In this document: piece by piece, positions 36,889-46,587 of the stretch
Numbering within the stretch: position 1 is the first letter of the stretch
How the letters are laid out: each line of letters opens with the position of its first letter
Assembly: GCA_021789155.1 (NCBI GenBank)
Contig: JAJYJW010000003.1
Span: 1 to 51,518, forward strand
Length of the DNA stretch: 51,518 nt
Reading direction: 5' to 3'
Origin: Microcaldota archaeon
Lineage (GTDB): Archaea > Micrarchaeota > Micrarchaeia > Micrarchaeales > CABMGC01
Notes under the pieces: model-generated
What the model saw: the letters and a program-made list of their open reading frames with translations, nothing else
Database searches by the model: none
Told to the model about the DNA's origin: nothing
Made by a program: the position numbers and the translations under genes

Positions 36889-39081
36889 TTAATCCAAGAA
36901 CTGCTCAGGCTTAGGAACTTCAGGAGGTATGCCCTTCCTTGTCCTTATGTCCCTTACTACCTTGTCTTGCAACTCCTTTGGCAACTTTTCAAAGCCAGCA
37001 TATTCTGGATACCATATTGCACGGCCCTTCGTTGCGCTTCTTATATCATTAGAGAATCCCTTTATGACTTCTGCCACAGGCATCTTCGCGATTATGGTTA
37101 CGCTCTCCCTTTCCTGCTGCACGTCGATTATCTGACCGCGCTTGCCCTGCAGCAAACTTATCACATCAGACATGTATTCCTGCGGTATCGACACTGTGAA
37201 CTTCTGCTTGGGCTCGAGAAGGTTGACTCCCGCTGCAAGCATACCTGCGTATATCGGCCTTCGCATTGCAGGAACTACCTGTGCAGGACCTCTGTGAACA
37301 GGATCTTCGTGTATCGTAGCGTCGATTATCGACACCTTTATGCCTTGGCACTTCTCCCTTGCAAGAGGCCCATCCCCTATTGCCTGTATGAACCCATCTA
37401 CCAGAAGCTCCATGACCTCGTTGAGATACTGAACTCCATGGGTTGCATCTATCAGCATGCTTGAATTGTATATGTATTCGAGACCCTTCGCCTGCTCTCT
37501 TGCCATTCCTGCCTTGACCAGATCTTCTACATACGCTTTGCCCTTTGGCTTTCCTTCCTTGAGGACTTCGTTGTCTATCAATTCAACGACTCCCTGCTCA
37601 AGCGGCTCGACGTTAATGTAGAATCTGTTGTGCTTGTTTGGCGACTTTCCTTCTATGTTCATCGCGCTCTTTTCAATCGTTTCCCTGTATACGACTATGG
37701 GCTCGCTCGTCTGGATAGGTATTCCGTATTCGTCCTTGAGCTTCGTTTCTATGACTTCGAGATGAAGCTCTCCCATTCCGCTGACGAGGTGCTCTCCGGT
37801 TTCCTGGTTTATCGCAACCTCTATTGTCTGGTCCTCTTTGGAAAGCTCCCTCAATGCGGTTACCAGCTTCATCGTGTCCCTTGGATCCTTTGTCTCTACT
37901 GCTTTCGTGACCACCGGCTTGGAATAGTGCTTTATCCTTTCGAAAGGCTCTATTGTTCCTTCGCTTACCGTGTCTCCTATGGATATGTCCTTAAGACCTA
38001 CAAGCGCGACTATGTTTCCCGCAGGTACTGAATCGATTATTACTCGTTCAGGACCCATGTAAAGTCCTACCTGCTGCACGCGTTGCGGCTCAGCCCTTCC
38101 GGATATGTTGAGTATAGTTCCCTTCTTCACCGTTCCCGAAAATACCCTTCCTATCGCAACTTCTCCGCTGTGCTGGTCATTGGTTATTCCGAATACAACT
38201 GCGTTTGCCTGTGCTGTCGGATTTACCTCGATCATCGCCTTTCCATCAGCGCTTGCCAAATCACCGTGCCACAAGTGAGGTATACGGTATGATTGGGCTT
38301 GCCTTGGATTTGGAAGGTGTTCTATGATCATTGACAATGTTGCTTCGTCTATCGGGGACATTTCCTGAAGCTTCTGCTCGTCTCCTGCAGCAGTCAGTGC
38401 GAAGATGTCCTTGAACGTTACCTTGTACCTGTCCATTATCCTCTTCGAGATTGCCCACTTCTTGTAAGCTGAACCTATGCAAACGCTTCCGTCTTCTACT
38501 GACACGTGCCATTTCCCCGCGAATTCCTCAGGCACATATGAATCGATCAGCTTGTTTACGCTGTTTATCAATATCAGCAATCTCTCGAACGTCTGCTCTG
38601 GAGTCAATCTTAATTCGTTGAGAAGTCTGTCCACCTTGTTGACGAAAAGAACCGGCTTCGCTTTCTCCTTGAGCGCTTGCCTCAATACAGTTTCTGTCTG
38701 GGGCATGATTCCTTCTACCGGATCAACAACCAGAACCACCCCGTCTACCGCACGCATTGACCTGGTTACGTGGCCTCCGAAGTCTACGTGACCTGGCGTG
38801 TCGATTAGGTTAATTATGAAATCGTGTTCATTGTACTGAAAAGCGAGAGATATGTTTGCGGATTTTATGGTCATTTTCCTGTCTTTCTCTATCTTTTCGT
38901 AGTTCGTCCACAGCGCTTCTGCTGCAGAGCTCTTCGAAATAATTCCCGCTTTCGCGAGCAACGAGTCAGTGAGAGTAGTCTTTCCGTGGTGGACGTGCGC
39001 TATGATCGCAACGTTCCTTACTCTTTCTATGTCGTTCATTATTCTTGCAACTTCTTCTGCTACGAATTCTTTTCTGACCAT
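36889..39081 (-). CDS. fusA: elongation factor EF-2
   Basis: IINLIDTPGHVDFGGHVTRSMRAVDGVVLVVDPVEGIMPQTE, NKVDRL, HRGPAQVVPAMRRPIYAGML diphthamide region. Confidence 0.97.
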   Translation of the reverse strand: MVRKEFVAEEVARIMNDIERVRNVAIIAHVHHGKTTLTDSLLAKAGIISKSSAAEALWTNYEKIEKDRKMTIKSANISLAFQYNEHDFIINLIDTPGHVDFGGHVTRSMRAVDGVVLVVDPVEGIMPQTETVLRQALKEKAKPVLFVNKVDRLLNELRLTPEQTFERLLILINSVNKLIDSYVPEEFAGKWHVSVEDGSVCIGSAYKKWAISKRIMDRYKVTFKDIFALTAAGDEQKLQEMSPIDEATLSMIIEHLPNPRQAQSYRIPHLWHGDLASADGKAMIEVNPTAQANAVVFGITNDQHSGEVAIGRVFSGTVKKGTILNISGRAEPQRVQQVGLYMGPERVIIDSVPAGNIVALVGLKDISIGDTVSEGTIEPFERIKHYSKPVVTKAVETKDPRDTMKLVTALRELSKEDQTIEVAINQETGEHLVSGMGELHLEVIETKLKDEYGIPIQTSEPIVVYRETIEKSAMNIEGKSPNKHNRFYINVEPLEQGVVELIDNEVLKEGKPKGKAYVEDLVKAGMAREQAKGLEYIYNSSMLIDATHGVQYLNEVMELLVDGFIQAIGDGPLAREKCQGIKVSIIDATIHEDPVHRGPAQVVPAMRRPIYAGMLAAGVNLLEPKQKFTVSIPQEYMSDVISLLQGKRGQIIDVQQERESVTIIAKMPVAEVIKGFSNDIRSATKGRAIWYPEYAGFEKLPKELQDKVVRDIRTRKGIPPEVPKPEQFLD

Positions 39082-39093
39082 AAAACAACCTTA

Positions 39094-39891
39094 TTATCTT
39101 GCGCTTCTTGCCATACGCTCTGATTCAATGCGCTTCTTTATCACATAGCTGTTGGCATCGTTCTTAGCTGCAAGCATTATCTCGTTGGCTAGTGCATCAG
39201 CAAGAGACTTTCTGCTCTTGAAAGCACCGGTTATTGCAGCCAATGCGAGATTCTTCAGCGCTATGTTCAAGCGCCTTACGGAGCTCAGGTCTACTGCGAC
39301 GTTGTAAGCTATACCTCCGTATCTTACCCTTGTGGTGTCTTCTATAGGTGCGGCAAATTCCAGGGCGTCTACGAATACCTGTATTGGATTCTGCTCGGTT
39401 TGCTTATTTACTATTTCGAATGCTTTCTCTACCACTTTCATGATCTTGAGCTTCTTTCCCTGAAGCCTTCCTTCTGTTCTTATTACCTTACCTCCTATCT
39501 TCCTTCCCGTTCCTCCTCTCATCAGCTTGCTCATGAACCTTTCTATTATGTTTGTTGTCTCGTAGAAGTTAACCTTGTTCCTCCTTCCGAAGTTCATGGG
39601 ATAGCTCTTAGGGCTAAGGTTTATGTATGCTGCGAGGCTTTCGTCTTCTACGTTGACCTCGCTATAAGGATATTTGCCGAATAATGCAGCACCTGAATTT
39701 GATGCCTGCCTTGCTTCCTTCTTCGCCTTAGCCTGCTTCTTTTCCTTTGCCGGCTCTGCCTGCGCTTCCGTATTCTCTGCAGCATTCTGCTTCGTATCTT
39801 CAGCCTGCGCTTCTTGTATCTGCTTCTTTGCAGCGCGCTTTGGCTTCTTTTCCTGAGAATTCATAGATTCGTTCTCTGCCATTTTAATCAC
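39094..39891 (-). CDS. rps7: 30S ribosomal protein S7 with K/A/E/Q-rich N-terminal extension
   Basis: NPIQVFVDALEFAAPIEDTTRVRYGGIAYNVAVD, ALANEIMLAAKNDANSYVIKKRIESERMARSAR. Confidence 0.95.
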   Translation of the reverse strand: MIKMAENESMNSQEKKPKRAAKKQIQEAQAEDTKQNAAENTEAQAEPAKEKKQAKAKKEARQASNSGAALFGKYPYSEVNVEDESLAAYINLSPKSYPMNFGRRNKVNFYETTNIIERFMSKLMRGGTGRKIGGKVIRTEGRLQGKKLKIMKVVEKAFEIVNKQTEQNPIQVFVDALEFAAPIEDTTRVRYGGIAYNVAVDLSSVRRLNIALKNLALAAITGAFKSRKSLADALANEIMLAAKNDANSYVIKKRIESERMARSAR

Positions 39892-39893
39892 GA

Positions 39894-40322
39894 TTATCTC
39901 TTTGGTTTCTCCTTCTTGCCCTTTATTATCTGATAAAGGTCAGCTCCGTTTATCGCTATAACTCTGTAACGCATTCCTGGAATGCAACCCATCTGACCAC
40001 GCTGCGAACCGCCAAGTCCCTGCACGGTAACTTCGTCGTGCTCATCGATGAATCCAATAGAACCATCGCCAGGCACGAATGCTCCCACTACCTTGCCGTT
40101 CTTTATCAACTGTACTCTTACGCACTTTATCTGACCTGAGTGTGGCTGCTTCTGCTGGACCGCGAATTTAGATAGGACTATCGCCTTTGCCATAGGTACT
40201 GTTCCCACAGGGTCGAACTTCTGCTTCAACTTGAAGAACTTCCTCTTCCATGATTTCTTCAGCATACGCTGAAGCCTTCTTTTCTTTTTCAATTCTTTTG
40301 CAGCAAATTCTCCCTTAGGCAA
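39894..40322 (-). CDS. rps12: 30S ribosomal protein S12
   Basis: IKCVRVQLIKNGKVVGAFVPGDGSIGFIDEHDEVTVQGLGG, IPGMRYRVIAINGADLYQIIKGKKEKPKR; TTG start. Confidence 0.95.
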   Translation of the reverse strand: MPKGEFAAKELKKKRRLQRMLKKSWKRKFFKLKQKFDPVGTVPMAKAIVLSKFAVQQKQPHSGQIKCVRVQLIKNGKVVGAFVPGDGSIGFIDEHDEVTVQGLGGSQRGQMGCIPGMRYRVIAINGADLYQIIKGKKEKPKR

Positions 40323-40353
40323 TAAAACACACTCATTTGAAATTTTTTAAATA

Positions 40354-40653
40354 TCACTGTCCTTCTTCGAGGATACTCGAGTTACCTGCATCTATTACTG
40401 CTACAGCATTCATAGAATAAGGCTTTCCGCACAACGTGCCGAGTTCCAATGAACCGTTATCGAACTTCGCAACCTTTATGCCTGCGACACTGCACGCGTG
40501 AATTATATCGAGAACCGCTTCCTTCTTGCCGTTCTCCGCCACAACCACGAGCTTTGCGCTGTTGTCGCTTATGGCGCGCATTACTTCATTAGTACCAAGG
40601 GCTACTTTGCCCGTATCTACAGCAAGCCTGAGATGCTTAGCCAAATCACTCAT
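40354..40653 (-). CDS. rpl30e: 50S ribosomal protein L30e
   Basis: AVDTGKVALGTNEVMRAISDNSAKLVVVAEN, L30e/L7Ae fold signature. Confidence 0.93.
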   Translation of the reverse strand: MSDLAKHLRLAVDTGKVALGTNEVMRAISDNSAKLVVVAENGKKEAVLDIIHACSVAGIKVAKFDNGSLELGTLCGKPYSMNAVAVIDAGNSSILEEGQ

Positions 40654-40842
40654 GTCAACAACTTTATTGAATATAAAAGACGCCTTACAGTCAGTAAACA
40701 GAATAGGACTGAAAAATGCGCTTTCTGCGATACAATTATTCTCATAAAGGTATATAAAGCTTACAGAATATCTGCATTTGATAGATATCCTACTCAGCTA
40801 TAATCTGCTTTTTTCCTGCTTCCTACGCTTTATGCTTAAACA

Positions 40843-42030
40843 TCAGTTTCTTGCGTTGGATTTGAGGCCTTCGCGCAACTCCGATATTGAATCGTTGAAT
40901 AGGTAAACAAGCTCGGGTGTAGCTGAATAGAGGTCTGCCACGGCATCAATCTTATTTATGATGTTGAATTCGGTATCGATATTGTACTCGTCTTTCGTTT
41001 CCCTAAGCATAATCATGAACATTACGCTAGGCACATAAGTATATGGAGCAATCTTCTTCCATATTTCTGCAGAAAACTCCTTATCCTGCCATATTGTATC
41101 TATTTTGTCAGTTGGAATTTGATTCTGATTGCCAAATAACTTATCATACTTGCCGTACTTCTTTATCTCTATGGCGAGTTTCTCTCTGACGTCACTCAGT
41201 GTTATCGGATAAGATTCTATTATCCTTGCCATAATCTCTGTCAATTCAATAACCTCTTCCGTATTTTCAGATGATATATACGCTGGGTTGACGTTCCTCA
41301 AAACTATCCTTGAATCGAGTATTTTACTTGATATTGCCTCTACGAGCAGGTCCTCGAATAATTTTGCGGTGCCTTCCCTTACATTTAAGTCAGGCGCGAA
41401 AAATCCTGCAACTGAAGAGTAGAACCTAAAGAACTTATTGAACTGGTCTGCGTGCACGAATTCATGTGCTATCGTGCCTATGAACGTAATTATGAAAGCG
41501 TTCTTGCATTCCTCCAAAGCTTCATTCGCGTTCATGCCGGTTACATTGAGGATGTATTCCGTAGAAAAGTTTTCTGGGATTACAGATATGTCCTCGCTAG
41601 TACTCCCTACCTCCTGATTGTAGTATGCGAGGGTTATATCCCTAAATATGTCTTTTTTGTCGTTTTGAACTTCAGCTGCAGCTTCAGGCGTTTTAATGCT
41701 TATGCTTAAGTCCCTAAGCAAAGCCATGCCTATACCCTCCATGTGGTCGCGTATGATCGTAACCGCACTTTTCATAGCCTGCTCAAACTTGTCGTTTTCG
41801 CGTTTTGAATCGAAGTTAACATGTGCGTTCGCAGTGCTTTCCTCTATTGAAACGCTTGCGAATACGTATTTATCCAAAGCCCGTTTGCATTCATCGAATA
41901 AAGAAACTGCTTCTTCATTGCTTATGAATTCGAACATTCTGTTTACATTCTTGAAAAGCCCATCATTATCTGCGGAAAGCATGTCGTTGCTCAGCGTGTC
42001 TCTCCTTTCAAGAATCTTCTCCCAGGCCAT
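40843..42030 (-). CDS. putative HExxH metalloprotease-like protein of unknown family
   Basis: IITFIGTIAHEFVHADQFNKFFRFYSSVAGFFAPDLNVREGTAKLFEDLLVEA: HExxH plus downstream Glu. Confidence 0.7.
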   Translation of the reverse strand: MAWEKILERRDTLSNDMLSADNDGLFKNVNRMFEFISNEEAVSLFDECKRALDKYVFASVSIEESTANAHVNFDSKRENDKFEQAMKSAVTIIRDHMEGIGMALLRDLSISIKTPEAAAEVQNDKKDIFRDITLAYYNQEVGSTSEDISVIPENFSTEYILNVTGMNANEALEECKNAFIITFIGTIAHEFVHADQFNKFFRFYSSVAGFFAPDLNVREGTAKLFEDLLVEAISSKILDSRIVLRNVNPAYISSENTEEVIELTEIMARIIESYPITLSDVREKLAIEIKKYGKYDKLFGNQNQIPTDKIDTIWQDKEFSAEIWKKIAPYTYVPSVMFMIMLRETKDEYNIDTEFNIINKIDAVADLYSATPELVYLFNDSISELREGLKSNARN

Positions 42031-42138
42031 GAGTATAATGACGCAAAAGTTAGCTATATTCAGTGCTTTGTCAACGTTTACGCATGCTTAACGAAAATCA
42101 AACCAAAAGCCACGTATATCGCTTGCGTTAAAACCTAA

Positions 42139-43182
42139 TCAGTTAGTTATTGTCTGGTTGCAACCTGCAGGCGTTGCTAGCTGTCCGCTGAGAAGCAGCT
42201 TGACGTAGCCTACAAGGGGTATATCGGCTATCACGTATCCTACCACCCTGCTGCTCGGTATTGGCGTATTTCCGAACTGCAGATCAAGCGATGGATTGTT
42301 GTTGCCTTTAGTTAGCAGATACATCCCGGAGCTCGTGTTTACTGCTGCATATACTCTATGTATTATGTCTCCGCTGAACGTGTCGTTCTTTGAAGTTGAA
42401 TAGACTACAATTGGGAGGGTGTTGCTTCGATAAACTGTTGAATTGCCAACGCTTATGCTATTCGTCTGTATTATCAGCGCATTCCTGCCGTCAACTGAAA
42501 CGTTGCCTATAGAATAGGAATATTTTATCGGATTGCTTTCGGGATTAGGTCCCACGAAGCATCTGTAATATGAAGAAACGTCTTGCTGATAACTGTAGAC
42601 CGAAAGGCATTTCGAATCGTACAATCCCACGTTTAGGTTAGACGTATTATTCACTATGTTGCTTATTGCGGATTTGCTGTGCTGATACCAAAAATATACG
42701 AGATGCTCGGTTCCGGATTGAGATAGCTTCGAGAAGTTGCTTGCGGAGACGTTGAGAATTGGTATATCATGCTGTGCTATGAACTGGGACTCGTTTCCTA
42801 TGCCGTGAAGTATTACCAAATCGCCCCTATGCAAATAAGGAAGCATGCTGCAGCTCGCAACCGCATTTATCGGAGAGCTCGTTCCCAGAATAAACGACAA
42901 TGCGATCCATATCGCTATCGCGTATATTGCAGCATGCATGAAATCCGAGGCTGCGCCCTTCATTCCGCTTGTACCTATGTTCTGCTTTATCTCTGCTATG
43001 AAAACGAGCACTATGCTCAGGAATGCGAATACGCCCAGAAGGATGTTGCTCGTATATGCATATCCCAATATTGAGACTATCAGAAGAGAATATGCTATGT
43101 ACAATAGCGCAGTGTCTGCCTTCTTTGAGCTCTTTGAAGGAAACAAATTGCTCTTCTTCCTTTTCAAGCGCATTTTTTGCAC
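42139..43182 (-). CDS. signal peptidase I (archaeal S26B-like)
   Basis: AVASCSMLPYLHRGDLVILHG (Ser), SGDIIHRVYAAVNTSSGMYLLTKGNNNPSLD (His), TM segments. Confidence 0.82.
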   Translation of the reverse strand: MQKMRLKRKKSNLFPSKSSKKADTALLYIAYSLLIVSILGYAYTSNILLGVFAFLSIVLVFIAEIKQNIGTSGMKGAASDFMHAAIYAIAIWIALSFILGTSSPINAVASCSMLPYLHRGDLVILHGIGNESQFIAQHDIPILNVSASNFSKLSQSGTEHLVYFWYQHSKSAISNIVNNTSNLNVGLYDSKCLSVYSYQQDVSSYYRCFVGPNPESNPIKYSYSIGNVSVDGRNALIIQTNSISVGNSTVYRSNTLPIVVYSTSKNDTFSGDIIHRVYAAVNTSSGMYLLTKGNNNPSLDLQFGNTPIPSSRVVGYVIADIPLVGYVKLLLSGQLATPAGCNQTITN

Positions 43183-46100
43183 CTAACCCTTGTTAGCGGT
43201 TGCGGCTTTTGCCAGCATCGCCCTAATGTCAAGGCCTATCGCCTTCGATTCGTTCTCGCTCTTCGTAACTCCTATGGCTGCATCAGCATTCATTATCAAT
43301 GAATCGTTGTGGCTGACAACGACGAACTGCGAATTCGCGCTCAGTTCCTTTATGAGCTTCGACAGCTTCTTCGAATTCTCCTTATCGAGTGCGGTATCCA
43401 CTTCGTCGAATATGTAAAGCGAGGAAGGCTTGTAAGAATGAATGGCGAACAGCAACATCAGAAGAACCAGCGAACGTTCCCCTCCAGACATTGAAGATTC
43501 GCGCTTCGATGTCTTCCCTTCGGTTATCTTTATGAATAGTCCGCTATTGAACGGTTCTTTCGGATTCTCCAGTTCTATCTGCGCCTTGCCCGGGAATATG
43601 TAGTTGAATAGTTTTGAGAAGTTCTTGTTGACCGCATCGAAAGTGTTGACGAATATGTTGAGCTTCTTCGAGTCTATCTCGTCTATCATGTGCATTACTG
43701 AATCGCGCTCAGCTTCTATTGTATTCAATCTGCCCTGTATCTCATCAAGCTCTTTCTTCCTTATCTCATAAGCTTCTGGTGCTTTCAGGTTGACGTTGCT
43801 CATTTCATTCAAAAGCATAGATGTGGCGCTTGCGTCAGCCTCGAGTTTCTCCACGCTTTCCTCAATAATAGCATAAGTTGTCTGATAGCTAGCAAGCTCC
43901 GCCTTAAGGTCTGATATCCTCACTTCCAACTGCGAGGATTTCAGTTTTGAATCGTTTATGTTCCTGTCAAAAGTTTCGAGCTTTGCAGAGATGCTGCCCC
44001 TTTGGGTCGACATCGCGTTGATTTCGGTGTCTATCGCCTGAAGCCTTTCGTACGCCTTCTTGCCCACGCTGCTTGCCGCGCTAGCTTTCTCTTCCAACTC
44101 TGCCTTGCCTTTCGACAGAATGGTGTATTTCGCGTCGAGTTCCCTTGCCGAAAATTCCTGCTCTTCCATTTCCTTTTCCATTGAGGAAATTGAGGTTTCC
44201 GTTTGCTTCTTCTTCGCTTCCAGCATAGAACCGCGAGTCGAAAGTTCTACCCCGTGCATTTTGAGTTCCTCAAGCTCCTTCGCGAGCTGCTTGCCCTGGG
44301 AATCGGTGGCTGCGGTTTTAGCTGAATTTATGTATGCGTTGTAAAGCGACGACTGCTCTTCCTTGAGTGCGTTGTATTCGCGCATATTAGACGATAAAGT
44401 AGATTTGGCTTGTTCCTCCGCAGAAGCTATGGTGCTTAACTTCGATTTCGAGGATTCGACGTTCTTCAGCGATGTTTGGACAAGAGATTCTGCTTCTTCA
44501 AGCTCCTTTGCCAGCATTTCCAGCTTTACGCTTACCGAATTATGCTCGAGTTCTATCCTTGCCTTGTCCGTGCGCTGCCTTTCTACAAGAGAATCGCCTT
44601 CAGACAGTTTCGATATCAGTTCTTCCTTCCTTGCATTAAGCTCCTTTATGCTATTGTCAAGCGATGAAAGAGACACGCGCCTTTTCTGATTGCCTCCGGA
44701 GACGACTCCGGATGACTCTACAAGATCGCCTTCCTTGGTTACGTACCTGCGCTGCCCTATTCCAAGTTTCTTGGCATCTTCTATCCTGCTTATGAGATAC
44801 GTGCCGCCGAATACGTATTCGAACACCTTAGAGTATTTGGGATCGAAGCTCACCAGATCAAGAACAGGTATCGCGCCGCCTACACTCTGCTTTTCATGGG
44901 CTTTGACGTTAAGTTCTGATATAGGTATGAAAGTTGCCCTGCCCAGGGAATTCTGCTTCAGAAACTCGATTATCTTCGATGCAGTTCCGATGTTGTTTAC
45001 AACAAGGTAATCCATTCGGGCTGATGCCGCGGAATCAATGGCCTGCGAATATTCTGCCGGATATGTCACTATGTCCGAAACCTTTCCATAGAATCCATCT
45101 TTCTCGGTGAACGCGTTTCTTATGTTATCCAAATATGAAGATTCACGACCGTGGTACATCGCGCGCTGCTCCCTGACGGATATGAGCTTTGTGTCAATAG
45201 AATCTATTTCCTTCCTTATTCCGGTAGCATTATCGTCCTTCCTGTTCAGCAAGGACATGCTCTTGCTCAGCTCCACCTTCAATGATGAAAGCTGCTTGTT
45301 AAGCTCGTTGTGCTCTTTCTTAAGAATCGCGAGTTTGTCTCTTGCATTTTCATACTTGCTCTGTTCAGTAGTTATGTAATTGTCGGTTGAAATATTGTCT
45401 GCATTAAGTATGGCGATTTTTGAGTTCAATGCCGCGATTACTTTATCGAGTTCGCGCAATCTTGAATCAATGCTTTCCATGCGCTCCTTTCCAGAATCTG
45501 CGTTGTTGTTGGATATGCCGAGCATTGGCTCAAGCTCCTTCGTGCGTTTCCTGATGCCAGCCATTTCCGAATTTATCGAATCGATTTCAACAGAGCATGC
45601 CTTGAGCTCGTCTTTCGATGTCACTATCTGCTTCTTTCTCTCTGAAAGCAGGGATTTGGTTGAATCGAGTTGCGCGTTGACTTTCGCAATATCAGTGTTT
45701 AGCATTTCGAGCTTCTTCGCGTCTGCTCCAGCTGAAAGGGTGCTTTCGCTGAGCTCTTTGGTTATTGACTGGCGTTCCTGAGTAAGCGCATCTAGAGATG
45801 AGTTCAACTCAGACAGTTCCTTCGCGAGTTCTGCCCTTGACGCATCAAGCTTCGCGAGTTCCTGCATTATGGAATTGTAGGAAACGCTTGCATCTTTTTC
45901 CCTTTTTGCGAGAACGTTGTAGCGCAGTAAAGCAAGCTTCTCCTTGAGCGCAAGATACTTCTCTGCGGCGCTCTTCTCCTTCTCGAGCTCTGCGAGAAAT
46001 CCTGATCTTTCTCCCATAATAAGTTTTGCCTCGCTGAGCCTAATTTCCACCTTGCCCAGTTCCTTCAGCGCTTCGTTCTTCTTCTCATCGAATTCCTTTA

Positions 46101-46587
46101 TTCCCGCAGCTATGTCTATCAATTCCCTTCTCTCCTTAGGCGTAGTGTAGATTAGCTTGTTTATTTCTCCCTGCGTTATGGTATTCGTATCGTTAAGGAC
46201 AAGGCGATGGGCGCGGAGCTCCTCTATTATCTCGTTCCTTTTAGCATGCTTGCCATTGAGATGGAATGCGCTTTTGCCATCCGAGCGGACAATCCTTAGC
46301 ACTTCAACCTGCTTTCCTTCGTTGTTCGCGAATAGGAGCTTGACATGTGCCTTAGGTAGCGAATCTTTGTTCTTCTTGAGTGCGCTTGCGCTGTTGATCA
46401 GCATCTCTAGCTTGTTTACACGGAGCCTGCGCATCGAGCTTTCGCCGAGAGCGAAAAGTAGAGCATCGCATATGTTGCTTTTTCCCGAGCCGTTAGGACC
46501 AACAACGCACGTAAAGCCATTGCTGAACATAAGGTCTGCGGAATGGAAAGACTTGAAATTGTGAAGGGATATGCTCTTTAGATACAT
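43183..46587 (-). CDS. smc: chromosome segregation protein SMC
   Basis: GPNGSGKSNICDALLFALGE, coiled coils and hinge, MSGGERSLVLLMLLFAIHSYKPSSLYIFDEVDTALD. Confidence 0.97.
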   Translation of the reverse strand: MYLKSISLHNFKSFHSADLMFSNGFTCVVGPNGSGKSNICDALLFALGESSMRRLRVNKLEMLINSASALKKNKDSLPKAHVKLLFANNEGKQVEVLRIVRSDGKSAFHLNGKHAKRNEIIEELRAHRLVLNDTNTITQGEINKLIYTTPKERRELIDIAAGIKEFDEKKNEALKELGKVEIRLSEAKLIMGERSGFLAELEKEKSAAEKYLALKEKLALLRYNVLAKREKDASVSYNSIMQELAKLDASRAELAKELSELNSSLDALTQERQSITKELSESTLSAGADAKKLEMLNTDIAKVNAQLDSTKSLLSERKKQIVTSKDELKACSVEIDSINSEMAGIRKRTKELEPMLGISNNNADSGKERMESIDSRLRELDKVIAALNSKIAILNADNISTDNYITTEQSKYENARDKLAILKKEHNELNKQLSSLKVELSKSMSLLNRKDDNATGIRKEIDSIDTKLISVREQRAMYHGRESSYLDNIRNAFTEKDGFYGKVSDIVTYPAEYSQAIDSAASARMDYLVVNNIGTASKIIEFLKQNSLGRATFIPISELNVKAHEKQSVGGAIPVLDLVSFDPKYSKVFEYVFGGTYLISRIEDAKKLGIGQRRYVTKEGDLVESSGVVSGGNQKRRVSLSSLDNSIKELNARKEELISKLSEGDSLVERQRTDKARIELEHNSVSVKLEMLAKELEEAESLVQTSLKNVESSKSKLSTIASAEEQAKSTLSSNMREYNALKEEQSSLYNAYINSAKTAATDSQGKQLAKELEELKMHGVELSTRGSMLEAKKKQTETSISSMEKEMEEQEFSARELDAKYTILSKGKAELEEKASAASSVGKKAYERLQAIDTEINAMSTQRGSISAKLETFDRNINDSKLKSSQLEVRISDLKAELASYQTTYAIIEESVEKLEADASATSMLLNEMSNVNLKAPEAYEIRKKELDEIQGRLNTIEAERDSVMHMIDEIDSKKLNIFVNTFDAVNKNFSKLFNYIFPGKAQIELENPKEPFNSGLFIKITEGKTSKRESSMSGGERSLVLLMLLFAIHSYKPSSLYIFDEVDTALDKENSKKLSKLIKELSANSQFVVVSHNDSLIMNADAAIGVTKSENESKAIGLDIRAMLAKAATANKG

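Noticed and set aside
36288-36914. 208-aa ORF on the + strand, Ser/Ala/Phe-rich
   Set aside because: Antisense to rpl7ae; its length comes from the repetitive K/A/E codons of the L7Ae tail.
36862-37464. 200-aa + strand ORF
   Set aside because: Antisense to fusA, His/Tyr/Leu/Arg-rich nonsense composition, no motif.
40498-40803. + strand ORF containing CAFC, possible zinc protein
   Set aside because: Mostly antisense to rpl30e; the single CxxC is likely chance.
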